From Anseranas semipalmata (taxonomy: Eukaryota > Chordata > Aves > Anseriformes > Anseranatidae), in contig VXAA01000162.1 in the NCBI GenBank assembly GCA_013399115.1, forward strand, positions 494,192-558,191: a DNA stretch of 64,000 nucleotides. The letters run 5' to 3'. Each line of letters opens with the position of its first letter. Positions within the stretch are counted from its first letter, which is position 1. Position numbers and translations under genes: made by a program. The notes beneath the pieces were generated by a model that worked only from the letters and a program-made list of their open reading frames with translations, was not told the origin of the DNA and ran no database searches. Below, piece after piece: positions 12,001 to 27,000 of the stretch.

Positions 12001-15000
12001 ATGGGGAATTCTCTCTCTTCCCCTTCTTGGTCCCATGCTTTCAAAGTATTTAAAACAGAGCGAGTTGAACCATTTGCTTCTCTCCCTGGCTATTAACTAG
12101 ACACCCTTGTCATGTCTTTCATGCCTGATGTCTGCTCTTAGAACCTACGCATTCACATGGGTCATCCCTAGGATGCAGCAGACATCAAAGCAGTAAAGAG
12201 GCTGGGCACAAGGAGGAAGGAACTATCCTGTTGAGCTGCTTTCCTGGAGATCTCCAAGCCTGATTTTATATATATATATGCTTGTAAGAGATCCTGTTAG
12301 CTGAATCAAACAATGCACTCACATCCCATCCTGCTCTACACTCTTCCCTCACTGCCCTTGTGAAGGCACAGAGCCTCATTAGCACAAGCAAGGGACCCAT
12401 CCTCTCTGGCACCCCGCCCTTCATGCAGACATCCCAGCTGCAGTTCTGCTCAGCTGCAGCCCATCAGCTTCAGAGAAGCAGAACTACCTCCCTCCCCTGC
12501 CCACCCAACAGACACCAGGATTAATGAGTTAGCGCTTCACCGGTGCCTGGAAGATGCAGCAGGCCACGAGGGCTAACCTCCTGCCTTGCGGGAATTGTAA
12601 AGCCCAGGGGCCCTTCGCACTCCGTGCCCACTTCTCACCCTTTGTCGGGGCTTCTGCCTTCATGCTGGGCTGGTCAGTGGGACAGAAACTCCGAGAGCTT
12701 CCCCACAGCCTGCCAGGTGTGGGGAGGAGGATGCCTGCACGCAGAGATGGTGCCAACCCCCTCAGGAAGGCCGCCAACTGTTCTTACAGCTAGGAAACCC
12801 TGCTGTCTCCAACTTGTCACATGCCATCGTCAGTCAAGTTCTGCTCAATACCTTAACTCCACATGACACACGTTACCTCCAAGCTGGGTTTCAGAGATTC
12901 CCCTACAGCTAGCAGGTTCAACTCCCCTGGTCCCATCAGCAGAGATAAGCCATGAAGCCGCTTCATTGAGAATCTCTCTGCCCGCTTCGGATAGAAGTTA
13001 CTTGGATTTCGCTTCTTCATCCTGTCCTGTTTCCCAGGTACTTTCCCTCCGCTCCTTCCCCCCTTGTCCAACACAGTGATTCTGCTGCAGCACAGTCAGC
13101 AAAACCAAGGCAGTCAATCAGGCCCAGGAGCTTCTACCGCTGCATCACCTGTTCTGGCTCCCAGATCAGCTGTTGCCCATGGTTCCTATCTGTTATTTGG
13201 ACACCCCGGTTAAGTTGTGGAGTGCTTGCAGCTCTGTGAAGAAGGCCTTGGATAGAACCAATACTCCACAGGAAACTCGTACAGGGACCAGCACTCACTG
13301 TGCTGGTTATGACCAGTTCTTCCACGGAGAAACACTGCATCTTGTGAGGGGGCACGCTGTCAGGCACCTGTACCTAAAACAAAGCCCACCACAGCAAATT
13401 GCTATAGCCAAGCCACGAGACAGCAGTCCTGAGCAGCAGATCCTACGTGATCATTCACGAAGGAAAGCTTCTTTCTAACTGGGGACAGCAGGGAGGAACA
13501 CTCCTGGATTACACTACGAGACAGCTGAGCAGGCAGCGGGAATTCTACACTGGGGAGAAGCAATAGGCTGTGCTCCAGCAGACGTGTGCCCACAAAAGCA
13601 TACGTGCTGCCTGGGCTCCGACTGCTCTCCCCAGACATTCTCCCTAAGCCACAGGGCACTTATGCACGAAATGATCTCACCCGACACCGTAAGAACTGCA
13701 AGGGAAGCACAGTGGGACAGTGAAATGGAAGGAACCACAGCTCTGTTTCACATACAGCTAGGACATGGCTGCAGCTTAACACGCACAAGGCTGCAAAGGG
13801 GCTGAACAAGGAAGCTGTAGGCTGCTAAAACAGTTCTCCCTGAGAACTTCCACACCAGGGCCAAGGGCTGGCGTTCCGCTCTAATGCTCACCAAGGCCAA
13901 GCCCTAGGGTTAGGATTACAAGGGACACCAAGCCTAGATCTTCAGCTTGAGTTGAGCTGCAAAGGGGCTGCTACGCTGTGGGTTGCTAAACTAATTCTCT
14001 CTGAAAACTTCCTTACCCGGGCTGGGGGGCTTGGTCTAAGGTTCACCAAGGCCAAGCTTAGGGTTAATACAAAGACAATGCCTAGAGCTCCTAATGGAGT
14101 GGGGCTGCGAAGGGGCTGCCAAAGGAGGTTGTGGGTTGTCAAAAGATTTCTTCATAATTAGACCGGGACTCGCAAGAGGAGTACATCTTCACAGAAGAAA
14201 AACCTTTTGACAGCCCTGACCTTCGTTCGTCAGCCCCAGTCCGACCGCAGCTGCAGGCGCTCTCAGTCCTCGCCCTACCCTTAGCCCAGGCCCAAAGCCC
14301 AAGCCCAGGGCTCGCCCCTGCCTGTCCTCAGCCCAAACCCCCAGCCACGGCCCAGGGCAGCACCTTCTGAGGAGCGGGCTCCCCGGGGAGCCCTCAGCTT
14401 CCCCTGGCTGCCCCATCTCCAGGGGGGCTCTAGCCTCCTCTTCTCCTCCACCTAGGCACCAGCAGCCTGTTCTGGGGAGCTCTGGGGGGGCCACGATACT
14501 TCCACTACCTGCACGGTATGATCTTGCCTTCCAGGCAGATGTGCCTAGACATTACTTCTTTACGCGTCCATACGGAGGATTAAAAAAAGCCTGCTGGGTC
14601 CTCTGTTACAGTGCTAAAATGACAAGTGATTAGAGGGAGTAAAGGCAATCAGCAAGTGAGAGGCCGCTTCTGAACACGTGTACTGAAAGTAAAAACAGGA
14701 GGGGGAACGCCTGTTTACACACGTTGATAGTGATAGGACAAGGGGGAATGGTTTCAAACTAAGACAGGGGAGATTTAGGTTGGATATTAGGAGGAAGTTT
14801 TTCACTCAGAGGGTGGTGAGGCACTGGAACAGGTTGCCCAGAGAGGTTGTGGATGCCCCATCCCTGGAGGCATTCAAGGCCAGGCTGGATGTGGCGCTGG
14901 GCAGCCTGCTCTAGTAGTTGGCAACCCTGCCCAGAGCAGGGGGGTTGAAACCAGATGATCTTTAAGGTCCTTTTCAACCCAGGCCATTCTATGATTCTAT

Positions 15001-18000
15001 GATGATTCTGTGGTAAAAAGGTCCCAGTTGCTGCCCTCCTTTCTCCTTCTAGCCCAGAGACACAGCGCTCCTCGCAAGTCTGAATCTCTGCAGGTCCCAG
15101 GATCATTTCATTCTGGCATCGTCCTCATCTTGGCAACTCCTTCTAAGCCTGAACCCTGCTCGTCCTCTCTGTGTAACTTTCCCATCACTTCTCCCTTGCA
15201 AAATCACTGAAACGCATCAACCCCTCCTCCAGCTCCTCAGGCCTGGCCACACCACATTAAAACAGGATTTATGAGTCTCAAGCACAGACAAGAGTTATGC
15301 AGTCTGCACTTCTGCACACTGCATACCAACTCCCCAGCTGGTTTAAATCAGGTTAACTCCACTGATGTAAGACATTTAAGGCAAGAGAGTTACATGATTT
15401 ACACCAGCGAAGAAGCTGTTATATTATAGTTTGGCAGCTGCAGGTTTTAGATCTGAAGTTTTGTGGGCAAGGATCCCAAGCAGCAGTGAAAAACAGAACA
15501 GCTGAGTGGCAAAAAAACATGTATTCTCAGTGCAATATGCACGCAGTCATGCAGATGTTCCACAAAAATCTTACAAAAAAAACCCACAACTGCTGTTCAG
15601 TTTCTGAGTGCCATCAATCTGCAAAGTCAGTGCACCATCACAACCCTAAGGCTTCAAACAAATCACTAACTCATGATAGCACAGAAATGCCATGTCACTT
15701 CAAAAATGATAAATATGGGATCCTAAAGCCAGGGAACTTTAATGCAAAGGTTGCTAGCACTCAAAAAGACCAGAGACAGATTGATACAAATGCAAACATG
15801 TAAGAGAGAATTTAATATTCAAATCATGGCCTTCATTTCTGCTGGAGCATGTTTAAGCTTGCAATTAAATCCAGCTCCCACAAAAAAATGGTGCTAAAAC
15901 TATGGAGCCAGGCACACCTGCAAAGACAGTGTTCCTGGCAGGTGAAATGGCACAGAAACAACCAAGAAAGATGTTAATGCTGCATGAAAATGAAGCCTCA
16001 AACTTTTCTCGTCCACCTCAGTAAAGCGGCTTCTTCCAGGCAGTGCAGGCTGGTTTCTCAGAGAAACGGAGGCACGGCCGGGAGAGAGGACAGGAGCACA
16101 GTACCATTGCTACACCATTCACAAGTTTTCGGGGGGCAGCAGTGTGTAGCCCTCCCCTTCCCCAAGCAGAAAGCTCTTTTATTTGCACTTAAAAGACAGG
16201 TGGGCCAAACCACAGATCACACAGCAGAAGCACCAGAAACACTGACCTCCACGCAGCTCACATCTAAGGCAGCTGAGCTACAGCAGGGACCGAGTGTCAC
16301 GCAGCAGCAGGAGCAGCCGTCCTTGGTCAAGGGGCATGCCATGTCCCCACTGCAGCAGCCTGGTTAGTGCCAGCCCTCCACGTCCAAGCCTGCTGCTTCT
16401 CGTCAGGTCCTGGCTGTGCAGCTGGAAAGCAGGGAACGGGCCTGGAAGCCGTGCCAGAGCCATAAATCACCAGACGCTGCAGGCACCCAGCGCAGTACAT
16501 CTGACCTCCCTTGCAAGGGAAATATAAATCAGCTTTACTAGCAGCTTCTGAAACAAAAACTAAACTCGTGAAACCGTAAAATGCCTCTTTAAACATCCTG
16601 TACACCAAACAGACCATTGCAAAGCCTCATCAGACTGACAGGGAGCAAGCAAGCTTTTCAAGAGACAAAACTACCCACAGGTTGATGAACTGAGAGGAGA
16701 CATTTCAGAATGTCTGAATAGCTTCTTGCTGGAAGACTGTACAATATGGATATCTTTAGCACACAGCAAAGATACAGTAGAGGTATCAGGACAAGAGAAT
16801 TAGCACTAATAACGTCATTTGTATTCAACATACTTCAAAGCACTCACAATGCAGACATCGCCAGACAAAAAAATTAACAAAGGAGCTAAGTACAGCACAC
16901 TCCCTTAAAACCGCAGAATCACAGAACTGCCGAGGTCGGATGGGACCTCTCAAGATCACACAGTCCTACCCACTGCCCGCAGCAGGGACACCCAGAACAG
17001 GCTGCTCAGGACATCGCGCACTTCGATTGTAAGGCCCTCCAAGGATGGAGACTCAACAGCTCTCTGGGCCTCTTCCAGTGCTTCACCACCAGCACTGTAA
17101 AATAGTTTTTTCTTATGTTTAAGTGGAATTTCCCATGTTTCAGTTTGGCCCCATTGCCCCATGTCTTGTCACTGGGCACCACTGAGAAAAGCTTGCCTTC
17201 ATCTTCCCTACTCCCATCAGATGTTTATACACATGGATCAGATCCCCCTGAGCCTTCCCTTCTCCAGGCCGAACAGCCCCAGCCCTCTGCACCCTTCTGA
17301 TAAGAGAGATGCTCCAGTCCCTTCAGCATATTTGTGAATGGACCAGGCCCGCTTCCCCGCTTGCAGACACCTCACCCATTCCAGCCCTGTGCCCCCAGGG
17401 AAAACCACCACTGCCCCACTGCTCTAGGGGGGCGAGCCTCGCGGACCTGCACCTCACGCTGCTGCGAGCGTGAGGACCGCTGCCTTTCCTGGTGGCAGGA
17501 GCTGTGGCAGGGCAGGGCAGCCAAACTGGGCAGGAGCACAGCGGCCCCCCCTGCCTAAGGAGCCCTGCTCGCGCACCTCCCCAGGGCACTGCTTCCAGGC
17601 ATGTCCCCGTCCTTCTCCTCCTCCGCCTCCAGCAGCAGACCAGCTCTGGCCGCAGAGCCCCAGGCTCCCCCATCGCTCCTGTCCCTGCCCCTTCGCACGG
17701 TCCCTGCAGCTCGCCGGGGCTCTGACCGATGGCCCAGCTTCCTCTGCAGGCCCTGGTATGACGCATGCCTCTTCTGCCCTGGTGTCTGTCCAACAAAAGT
17801 GTGCTTATTAAGGTAAAAAATGATTTTCTGACTTTTACCTCAGCCTCTCTGCAGGACTTTCTGGCGCAGCAGACAGGCAAGCCCTTCAGGGAAAGCAAGG
17901 CACCTCCTGGCCCCTGTGAGACATGAGCTGAGCGCCCTCTTAGAGATCTCCGCCTTCCTCTCCCTGTCGTGCACCGCTCTCTGCCCTCACCCCTTCTGTA

Positions 18001-21000
18001 CAACCACCTTGCATTTCAACTCCCAAAGCTGGGACCAGCCAGCATCTTGAAGAAAACACCTCCTAAGACCGCGGCTCTCCACCAGTCTGGCCTTCCCCTG
18101 CCTTTTTATGGAGAACATTGACAACCCTACCGCTGGGCAGGATGTAGGGCTGCAGGAAGGTGGTGACTGACTGACACGTGGCCACAAAGCCAGTATCCTC
18201 TGCATTTAGCTCACAGCCTAGCAAGAGAAAGACTGTGCCTGAAATTTGTGGTAGCAAGATTGCAGGAAATGTTATGCCTGGGCAGCGGCCAGCACAACCT
18301 TCTGCTCCGGCCGCAGAGGAAGCTGTGGGTGCCAGCTGTGCGAGCCAAGGGAAGAGCTATTTCACCAGCACACAGCAGCAGGAGCAGGCCACGACCACAC
18401 GCCCGGCTGCACCGTTCACAAGCAGCTTCAAGAGCCTGCAACGTAACGCAGCAAACACAGCGAGGGCCTGGGGTTCTGGACGGCCCGCAGCCTCACCCGC
18501 AGAGCGCGAGGCACGGGGCCAGGGCTGCCCCGCTGCCCTCCGTGTGAGGAGGCCGGTGGCGGGCGTCCCGTGGGGCCTGGTCGGCTGGGGGCTTGGTAAC
18601 GCGGCCAGGCGCCATCTGCTGCCTTCAGCAAGCGCTCGCCAGACGTTTGTGAAGCAGCTTCTCGATCCTGAAGACGTAGGACATGGATGCTCAAGAGGCC
18701 TTCCAGGTCTCCAGGGGAGAAGGGCATCTGTCTGCTTCTTGGACGGACATGATGCAACTCAGGAAGGAACATGAGGAATGGGGAGCACAACCACAGAAAG
18801 GAAAGAGAACTTTACTTCCCCTCTCCTGTAATGATTACCAACCAACTTCTGAACTCAGTGGCTGTCCCACTCCTACACCATGCCAGTGCAGTGCCTCCAT
18901 CAGAGCGGTGAGCAGCCAGTAGCGGGGAGACAGCTCAGACACCAGAAAGCCTGCCAGCCGATGCACCCCGCCTGCCTCTCCCCCCAGAACAGCACAACGG
19001 CTGGTGGGCTGCGGGCTTCGCAGCAGGGCTGATCCAGACCTCTGCCAGTGCCTCTGATCGCAGGCCTGGCGCAGTGACCCTCCCCAAAAGGATGGCCTGG
19101 GAACACAGGAAGGAAAGCAGCGTCTGCTCCACTTCCTTCTTGTCTGGCAAGCAAGCACAGTTTGTGAAACCACAGTGGCTACAGGACATACCAGGGCCCC
19201 GAGCAGGCCCCACTGCTTTTAACTCTTGCGGAGGGCTTCCCAAGTCACCCCCTCTCAGACAAGGCCCTGCCCAGAGGCGTCCCGGCAGACCCTCTGCAAC
19301 TGCCGCACGCTCAGCCCCAAACCGCGCTCCCACAGGCAGGGCTGGGCGAACTCCCGACAAGGGCCTTGGAGCCCGGGCGTGCTACACCTCCTGTCGTGCA
19401 CGGGGACACAGAGCCCCTGCCCGCCTCTCGCGCAGCGTCCCAGGGAAGCCCGGGCTCTCAGGCTGTTCTGGACTGATGCGTGACTGCTCACGTTTAGCAT
19501 TTTGCTTTTAAGGGACTAAACAGCAACGTGATCCTTGGCCATCAGTCTTATGGAAAAGCCTCTGACCTTTCTCCCAGCCCTGACCTCAGTGTAAGAAAAA
19601 CAAGCCTGACCTACAAAATGAGAGGGACGCTAACGGATCCCAGGCTACAGAGCACGTAGGTCCTCGGAGAAATACTCGCACACAGTCAGGGAAGGAAAAC
19701 ATGGCATCAGCTGAGCCAAGCTCCTTGTGCCAGCTGCCTTGTTTTCTTGCAGATTTATAGTTGTTCCCTCACTCAATAATAGCAGAGTGAAGATACAATA
19801 AAGAAAGTTAAGTGCTCAGTGACTGTTAACCAGCAAAGCCTTCCAAGAGCTCACCAAAGCCACAGGAAAGGAAGGTGTGCTCGGTAACCGCTCTCTGCTG
19901 ACACTTGCTAGCATACAGCCAGGCAGCACACTCAGTCGCTGCGCTGCGAACATGTGGCATCTCTTTCTGCTGACACACTGAGGGGAAGGGAGGTTGTAAA
20001 AACACACATGACAAATACGCTGCTGCGCACGGCCAGAGCAGCTCCAGCCTCGCCTTTTCTAACATCTCGGGTGCGAGGGCAGCACCAGCCCGCCGCGTGG
20101 CACAGAAAGCCTCCTGTCACTCGCCCCAGCAGGCACTTGGATGTGAGTGGTCTTAGACCAAAGGGTCTGTCATCCTGCAGGAATGAGCAGGAACCAGGCT
20201 TTGCCCTAGAAGCTTGCCCCAAACCCTGAAGAGGGCACACCTCACGTAACAGTACTCCAGGATAGTGCCGCAGTTATCAGTCCCTGCCACCTCCCAGGAC
20301 CATCAGTACATGGCAAACAGTATCCACGCTGAAGCTCTGACTCCCTCTGGGCATTTCACCGCCGCTGTCTGTGCTCAGCAATACCGCAGTGCTGGCAGCT
20401 AACACCGTGCTCACGTCAGTGATGGGGAAGGGGCAACCAGAACCATGCATCTTGCTGGGCACCAGGGACGAGTGCACCTGCGCTCTGTGCTCCAACGGGC
20501 ACGGCATCAAAACCAACCCACTTTGTCACGTCAGTGAGCTCCCTGCTCCAAGGACAGCAACCTCTTCTCATGGTGACGGGGTCTGTTAGCTTTCTTGGCA
20601 TTTCACGTAGCACTGGACGGTATCTACACGCTGAAGAAAAAGCAAGCCTGTGTTTGCAGCTCGGTAGTAGCTTACCTTGGGGCATAATCCGATGCATTGC
20701 GACTGACAAGAAGAAGATGGAGTCACTGTAGTAGGTCCCCGATCCAGCACTGAAGTGTTTCTGCATGGCTTCCACTATTGGAAACAGCTTTTCAGTCAGC
20801 TCATTCACATCGTGGATTATTACCTAGGAGAGACAGCAGAAACACCCGCTCAGCCACGACCTCCAGCGACTCTCTCCCAGCGTTAGCAGCCTTTGCTCAG
20901 CCTGCACCAGCACGCAGGTGGGAGGTTGTTAAGCCACAAGTACTGCTTGCTGGCATTCCGGCTGCACAACGGGATCTGGCCGTCCCGGACCCTGCACACC

Positions 21001-24000
21001 TCCCTGCCATGAGAGGCAGCTAAGTGTAGCAGGGACGGGAGGGAAGGATTTTTATGGCCATTCCAAACATGTGAGACAGGCACCGAGAGACCCGAATCCA
21101 CACATACAATCAAGTCTGTTCAATGGATGTTTTCCTGCGGTCTCTGGTCCCAGCTGTTGACACTGCCTAAATGTAATCACGTATCTGGCCTCCCATATGG
21201 AGCCGATCAGAAGAGGTGACAGCTCACTCCAGGCTCTGGCATCCTGCACTTCTGAGGCAAGCCAGGCCACGTCATTTACCCTGAGGACCAAGACTTGCTC
21301 CCTGCCACAAAGGCAGGCTGTGACAGGGCCAGGAACTGAGCCCGGATTTCCTGAATCTCAGCCCAGTGCTGAAGCAAGCTCCGCAGCATGCCCCCACCAG
21401 GGCTGGAAGAGGGAAGGGAGAGCAGGCCGCAGCAAGCTGACAAAAATCCAGACATCAGCAGTTACCACAGAGCTGAGCATCTCTTTTAGCTGGAGGTGAG
21501 CCTGCTTGCGCTAGAGCTTCCCAGGGCTGCTGCGGTGGGAGAAGATGCCAAGGGGCCCCGGCCTGGGCTTGCTCGCACTCGGCAGGCAACGCTGGGTGCT
21601 CAGCCCCCAGATGGCACTGCTAGGGGCCAGAAACTGGATCCCAGGAAAGACAGACTGCTGACACCACCCCATACAGCCCTTTTCGTGTTCCTATTCTTAA
21701 TGGAATACAGAGAAACAAACTTTTAAGAGAAAACAAAACCCTTGCACTCTGGCTACAGATTACCAAACTAAAAAACTCACCAGCCTACCTACTGCACCTA
21801 GTTTTCAGGAGTGACTTGAAAGCTAAGCAATGAAGCAAACCGCATCTCCTCCAAAACCGGGAGCAACTGCAAATAAAGTGTCAGCTACCGAAACTGTACG
21901 AGTTTATAATTACTTTCAGTCCAAGTCCGATGAACAGGAACTTTCATGCAGGCTGGTGCTCATTATGCACGCACAAGGATGCAGGTCACCGAATCACGCT
22001 AGATAACGGGAAGAATTTTCAGCATAATTAACAGACACAAGGGACGCGACCCTGGTGCAGATTAGAGAGAGTTCAGCAACTCCGGGTTTGAGACTCGAGG
22101 TCATGCTGCCTTCTTCAGGCAAGAGAAAGCAGGAAAAATGCAGCAGGAACTGAATGCTGGCGAGGACACAACTTAGCAGCAGTATTTTAACTTTGGAAAG
22201 GAAAGGCTTGTTTGAGGGATACTGAGATACTTCCCTTAGCTGGGCCGGCCTTCAGCAGAGGATTCAACCCCATGATCCCCATAGATCCCTTTCCAAACTA
22301 AACTATTAGATGATCCTGTGGTTTCACTCCTTTTCCCTACTAAAACTTTATCTACTTAAAAGCTAGCAAAACTGCACTATACACTTAAACATGTAGGTTA
22401 GAGCATTAGCTTTTTTATTTTTATTTTTTTTTTAAAAACCCAAACCCAGGTCACATGCTTCAGAAGAAAAGACCGCTGGAGCCTGAGTTCGTGCAGCGGC
22501 CACGCTGTCTGTGGGATGCACAAGGGGATGCCCTGACACCAAGAGGGGCTGGCACGGAGATGGAGGCAGCGAGCAGCCTGGAGCAGAACAGAATGCACCA
22601 GGGAAGTGTGCTGTGAGAGCTCATCATTATACACAGCATACATAAAACTTCCCCAAGACCCTAGAGAAGAAACTCAGCCCCCAGAAGCATCTCACCCCAG
22701 CTCCCCAAAGTGCAGGAGGATGCTGTGCCCCGGGACAGGCGTGCCCGGCTGTGCAGGGCCAGCTTTGCCCTCACCATCAGCACGGGATCGCTGTGGAAAC
22801 ATGCAGGAGAGGGGCACAACCGCAGCGAGGAGATCTGCAGCACCCAGCACTGCTGCTGGGTGATGAAACGCAGCAAAACGCTGCTCCCTAGGTGCGAAGG
22901 AATGGACGGCCTGTGCACAGAGGCAAGCCGCAGCCAGAGCACTGACCCAGGGAGCCTCCCCTGGAAGATCCCTGCCCTGGCGCTGGAGGGAGCAGGTCTC
23001 CCCCTGAGAAGCAGCCAGGCTTCAACCATCTCCCAGCTCAGGAGGTGATGAACAGCAGAGCAGGGGGAAAAAAAATGAATTCGAACCAATTCCAGTCACC
23101 TCTGAAATGAACAGAGGAGTGCCAAGCACCAGTGGACAAAAATCACGGGAAAAACACTCTTGAAACTCCAGACACAACATCATCTGTCTTCCCTCGCCTT
23201 CCAAAGAAAACAGAGGAAAATGTGTTTCTTTTGCCCATCCTCTGGTTAAGCACTTCTGCAAAGCAAACTCCTGACATGATGAATCTTTCTTCTGCAACCA
23301 CAGGACAGCTCTCCTCAGCAGTACTGCGAAGGCTTCTCCTCTCCCCCGTACTGACTTTAGTACAGCTTGTTTATCTGCTGCTAATTTCGTACTTCATTAT
23401 TTATTTGTGTAGCAGCTTTCAGTAAATCCCTGTGGCTTAATCTGACCAAGTTTGCTGAGGACATTAAGTAAAGTAAGTCCTATGGGTTTCCTGTGCAAAC
23501 ACGTTTTTTATAAACGCGTCTCACACTGAGAAAAGACCCTTTTAATTGGTTCATTGAAAAAAAACAACCCACTTTCCCTCTAACTTTCCTCCTTCTCATG
23601 CCAGGTACCTTTGGAGAGATCTTGTAAGCGCGGGGTCACGGTAGCTCAGCTGTTTGCCCCAGCACGTCTTCATGACAGCGCCAGACCTGCAGAGGACGAG
23701 GAGAGCTCAGCCCTCACCCGCGACCCCGGTGCGGTTCCCAGAGCACCTCACTGGGGCAGGCTGTTAACCACAGCTCGCAGAGAGGGGACCGAGATGTAAA
23801 AGCAGGGCCGACCTGCCCAAGTGAGAAGCACTGACTTGTAGAAACCAAGCCCAGGCTTCCTGAAAGCTAGCCCTCGAGGCAGCGCTGCGTGCTTGCAAGT
23901 GCTCGAGCCTCCTGCTAGAGAGAAGGCATCGGGCGGCTGCAGGATGTGGACCCCTGACTGCAGCAACCGCAGGCGACCACGCCGCGGGCAGACGCCTCTG

Positions 24001-27000
24001 CCCGGCTACGAAGGGCAGCTGCAGGCAAGTGCTTCGGCTCTTCTGTCACTGAACCGCCTGGCTTGGGCAGAAAAGCAGCAATGCCAGGAGAGGGCCCTAA
24101 AGACAAACGATCAGAAATGTTGCGAGTGCCCTCTGCCCAGGAAGCAGAGATGACCCCGCGAAGCATGGGGCAGGAGCGGCTCTCTGTAGCTGCAAGCACT
24201 AAGCCGTGGTAAAAGCCCAGCAGAATCCCTGCAAGCAGGCGCTGCTCTGGGGCTCAGAGGGCAAGGCACAGCCACAAGTGCCCAGCCAGGCTGGCCCCGG
24301 GCAGGCTGTGAACCCTTCCTGCACACGGCTGCTGCTTGCCGCTCCCTCCTGCATCCCCTGCACCCCCGCTGCTCACTGCTCCCTCCTGCACCCCCATTCC
24401 CTCCTGCATCCCTGCTGCTCGCCGCCCCACGCAGTGCCGCAGCGCGGAGCACCAGCTCCATCTGCCGCTCACTGTCGGCGCACCACGCTCCCAGCCTATG
24501 CTCTGCATCTGGGATATATCTGCACAAACCCTGCGCTCTGAGGCAAATTCATAACCTCAGAGACCCACAGGACCAGCGACACCAAGTCGTGACTGTCCCA
24601 CAGCTCAGGACAGCCCAGGTCTGCCCTCCTCTGCACAGCAGGAAGGGTCCTGCGCCTAAGCTGCTCCTGTGCACGCTGCTGCAACGCATCCAAAAGCACT
24701 CCTGCTCTCACCATCAGCATGCTGCCGGCTGCTGCATTCTCCAGAAGACTTTAGAAGTACCTGAATTTGCAAATATGCACTGGGAGAGATAAGAGCTGGC
24801 CCATGATCTTCCCTAAGGATTGTGATCCAGATTTTCTGATGCCTGGGCTTCACTCTAGCAGAGGTTCTGCCTGATCCCAGCTCTGCTGGGAGAGGAGGGC
24901 AAAGATAGCTCCAAAAACAGAGCCTGAGTCCTCCTCATGAAGAAAAAGTAAAGTTCAGGGTTCACCAACGCTGCCTCAGCAGCTCCAGCTGCCTTCTGAG
25001 CACTTTATCAAGACTCGGCTCTGGGCCTGCTCTAAGAAAACTGCATAAGAACCAGGAGAGCGTTCTGGGGACACCAAAAGAAGCCAGGAAAGAAGAGGTC
25101 TCAGGACAGAGACAGGTTACTGCTGAAGCCACCAGAGGAACAGGCTGAAGATCAACTTTCTTCAAAATTCTAGCAGCACAAAAGGTCCAAGTTACACTGA
25201 CGTTTTCTGCTCACAAAGAGGAGGAATGGGACAGGCTACAGCAAGAACTGAGGCACTGTCACCTGCTAGCACACCAGCAACTGTCGCAGTATTACAGGCA
25301 AGTTTGCACGTCCAAGAACTAATGCAGAAGCCTCTGCTCGGTATTAGCAACTCTACCTAAAAAACAGATAACTGCAGAGGCCTGAAGTCTGCTGCCAACC
25401 ACAGGCTAACTAATGAAACCAAGCATCTCCAGGATACATCAGGCTCTTCCAGCAAAGGGAAGAAACTCCCACTGTAGCAGACCCCCAGCGAGATGTCACC
25501 TGAGCCCTCCAGACAACACTGCTTGATCGCATCTGAGACAGATCAGCTCCGGTGCAAGACCTACTCCCTGAGCTGTAAGCCATGGTTCAATGCAAACCCA
25601 CGGCCACCCAAAACACACAAAGGCTCACCCCACCTCACGCAACACGTAACTCGCGAGCCCCACAAGCCCGTATCCCCCCAGAGCAGCAATACTGGACAGG
25701 CTGCCTGCAGGGGAATTTGGTTTCTGACAAAAGCAGATGGCAGTAAGGCAGCTGCAGGCGCACAGGGGTGTCAGCGAGGAATCCACACACCATGGTGGCC
25801 GGCAAGGGACACGCTCCAAGGGACACGATGCCACAAACCTGAGCTGAGCAGCCGCGGTGCACGTCCAACGCCAGCTCTGCCCAGCTCTGGGGCAGAAGCG
25901 CAGAGGCACGGCTGCCTGCTGGCACCGCCACGGGGCGGCACAGACCGCAGCGCCGCACACAGCGCTAGTCCACACGGCTGCAGCGGAGCAAGCTTTCCAA
26001 AGTCAGCTGTTAGGTGCCCTGCTCGGACAGCTGAGAACTGCTGGGCAAGGTGCAGCTCATCCCCTATGGGTGATGTGACAAAGTGCGAGCAACAGTAAAA
26101 CAGCTTAAGAAGAGAGATGGGATTATTTACCAACACTTTTTATCCACAACATGAAGATTACACCTCTGGTTACATCTCAGGCTTTTCCAACAGATTTCAA
26201 CTAATGTTAAATAACTGAAAAATGAGAAATGAAAAGCTACAGCAGAACGAGAGGACTCTTCCAAGGAACATTCCGCATCAGCATCTCAGGACAGGAGGGT
26301 TAAGTTACTTGGAGTCTCACAGCTTGGTGCTCTTCCAGTTACCAAACACCTGTTTAATGTGAAAGAACTTCGCATGGATTACCTTTTGGGAAGCAGAACC
26401 ATTTCTCCAGCAGGTAACAGGACAAACATTCCAGCGCGGCAGCTCCCCAGCATTCCCCTTCCTAAGGGCCGCTAACAGCGGGGTGACAGCCTTTTCTGGT
26501 CGCAGTCCTGCAGGACTGCTCGGGAAACCATCCGTACACAAGCATCACGTCCCGCTCAGTAGCCTCGTACTTACCACCGCCAGACCGAATGGTCGTGCTG
26601 AGAGGCTGAAGCGGGGCTAACCGGGGAGCCTCCAGGACAGAAACAGCGCTGCTCAGGGCTCCTGCTCTCCTCTGGCACGAGTGGTTTGCCCGAGGCGGCC
26701 CCGGGCCACACAGCCACCCATCCCGGTGCGAGATGACCGCTGGCTGGCCGAGCTGTGCCGCGGAGCCTCGCACCAGACAGCGCGCAGCAGGGAGCCCACG
26801 GCTCAGCCCGTGCAGAACGAGCCCTTCACGAGGCTGGCGGGGCCGGGGAGAAGCGCAGCTCCCGTAGGGGCGCGGAGCAAGGGCCCTACGTCGAGGAAGC
26901 TCCGCGTCCTCCCCCAGCCGGCTGCTCCCCCTGCCTGACGGGGGGATCACCGCTGTCCGGAACCCCCGCGTCAGGGCCGCAGCAGAGAGCCCGGCCCGCA

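Larger units (their letters stand above)
1..20675 (-). other. XXYLT1 intron 2 (partial, continues left)
   Basis: At least 20.7 kb without a recognisable exon on either strand. Contents I can support are CpG-rich patches near 1.9, 6.6-7.35 and 9.1-9.3 kb, a small nested inverted repeat at 7834-7864, a short TA run at 12267-12279, a degenerate tandem repeat at 13791-14160 followed by a C-rich low-complexity stretch (about 14225-14480), and two CR1 fragments. A stretch at about 11,030-11,830 has the feel of an old interspersed repeat that I cannot name. Confidence 0.75.

Noticed and set aside
17323..18003. 226-codon minus-strand open frame
   Set aside because: It begins beside a CR1 fragment, is low in complexity and resembles no known protein.
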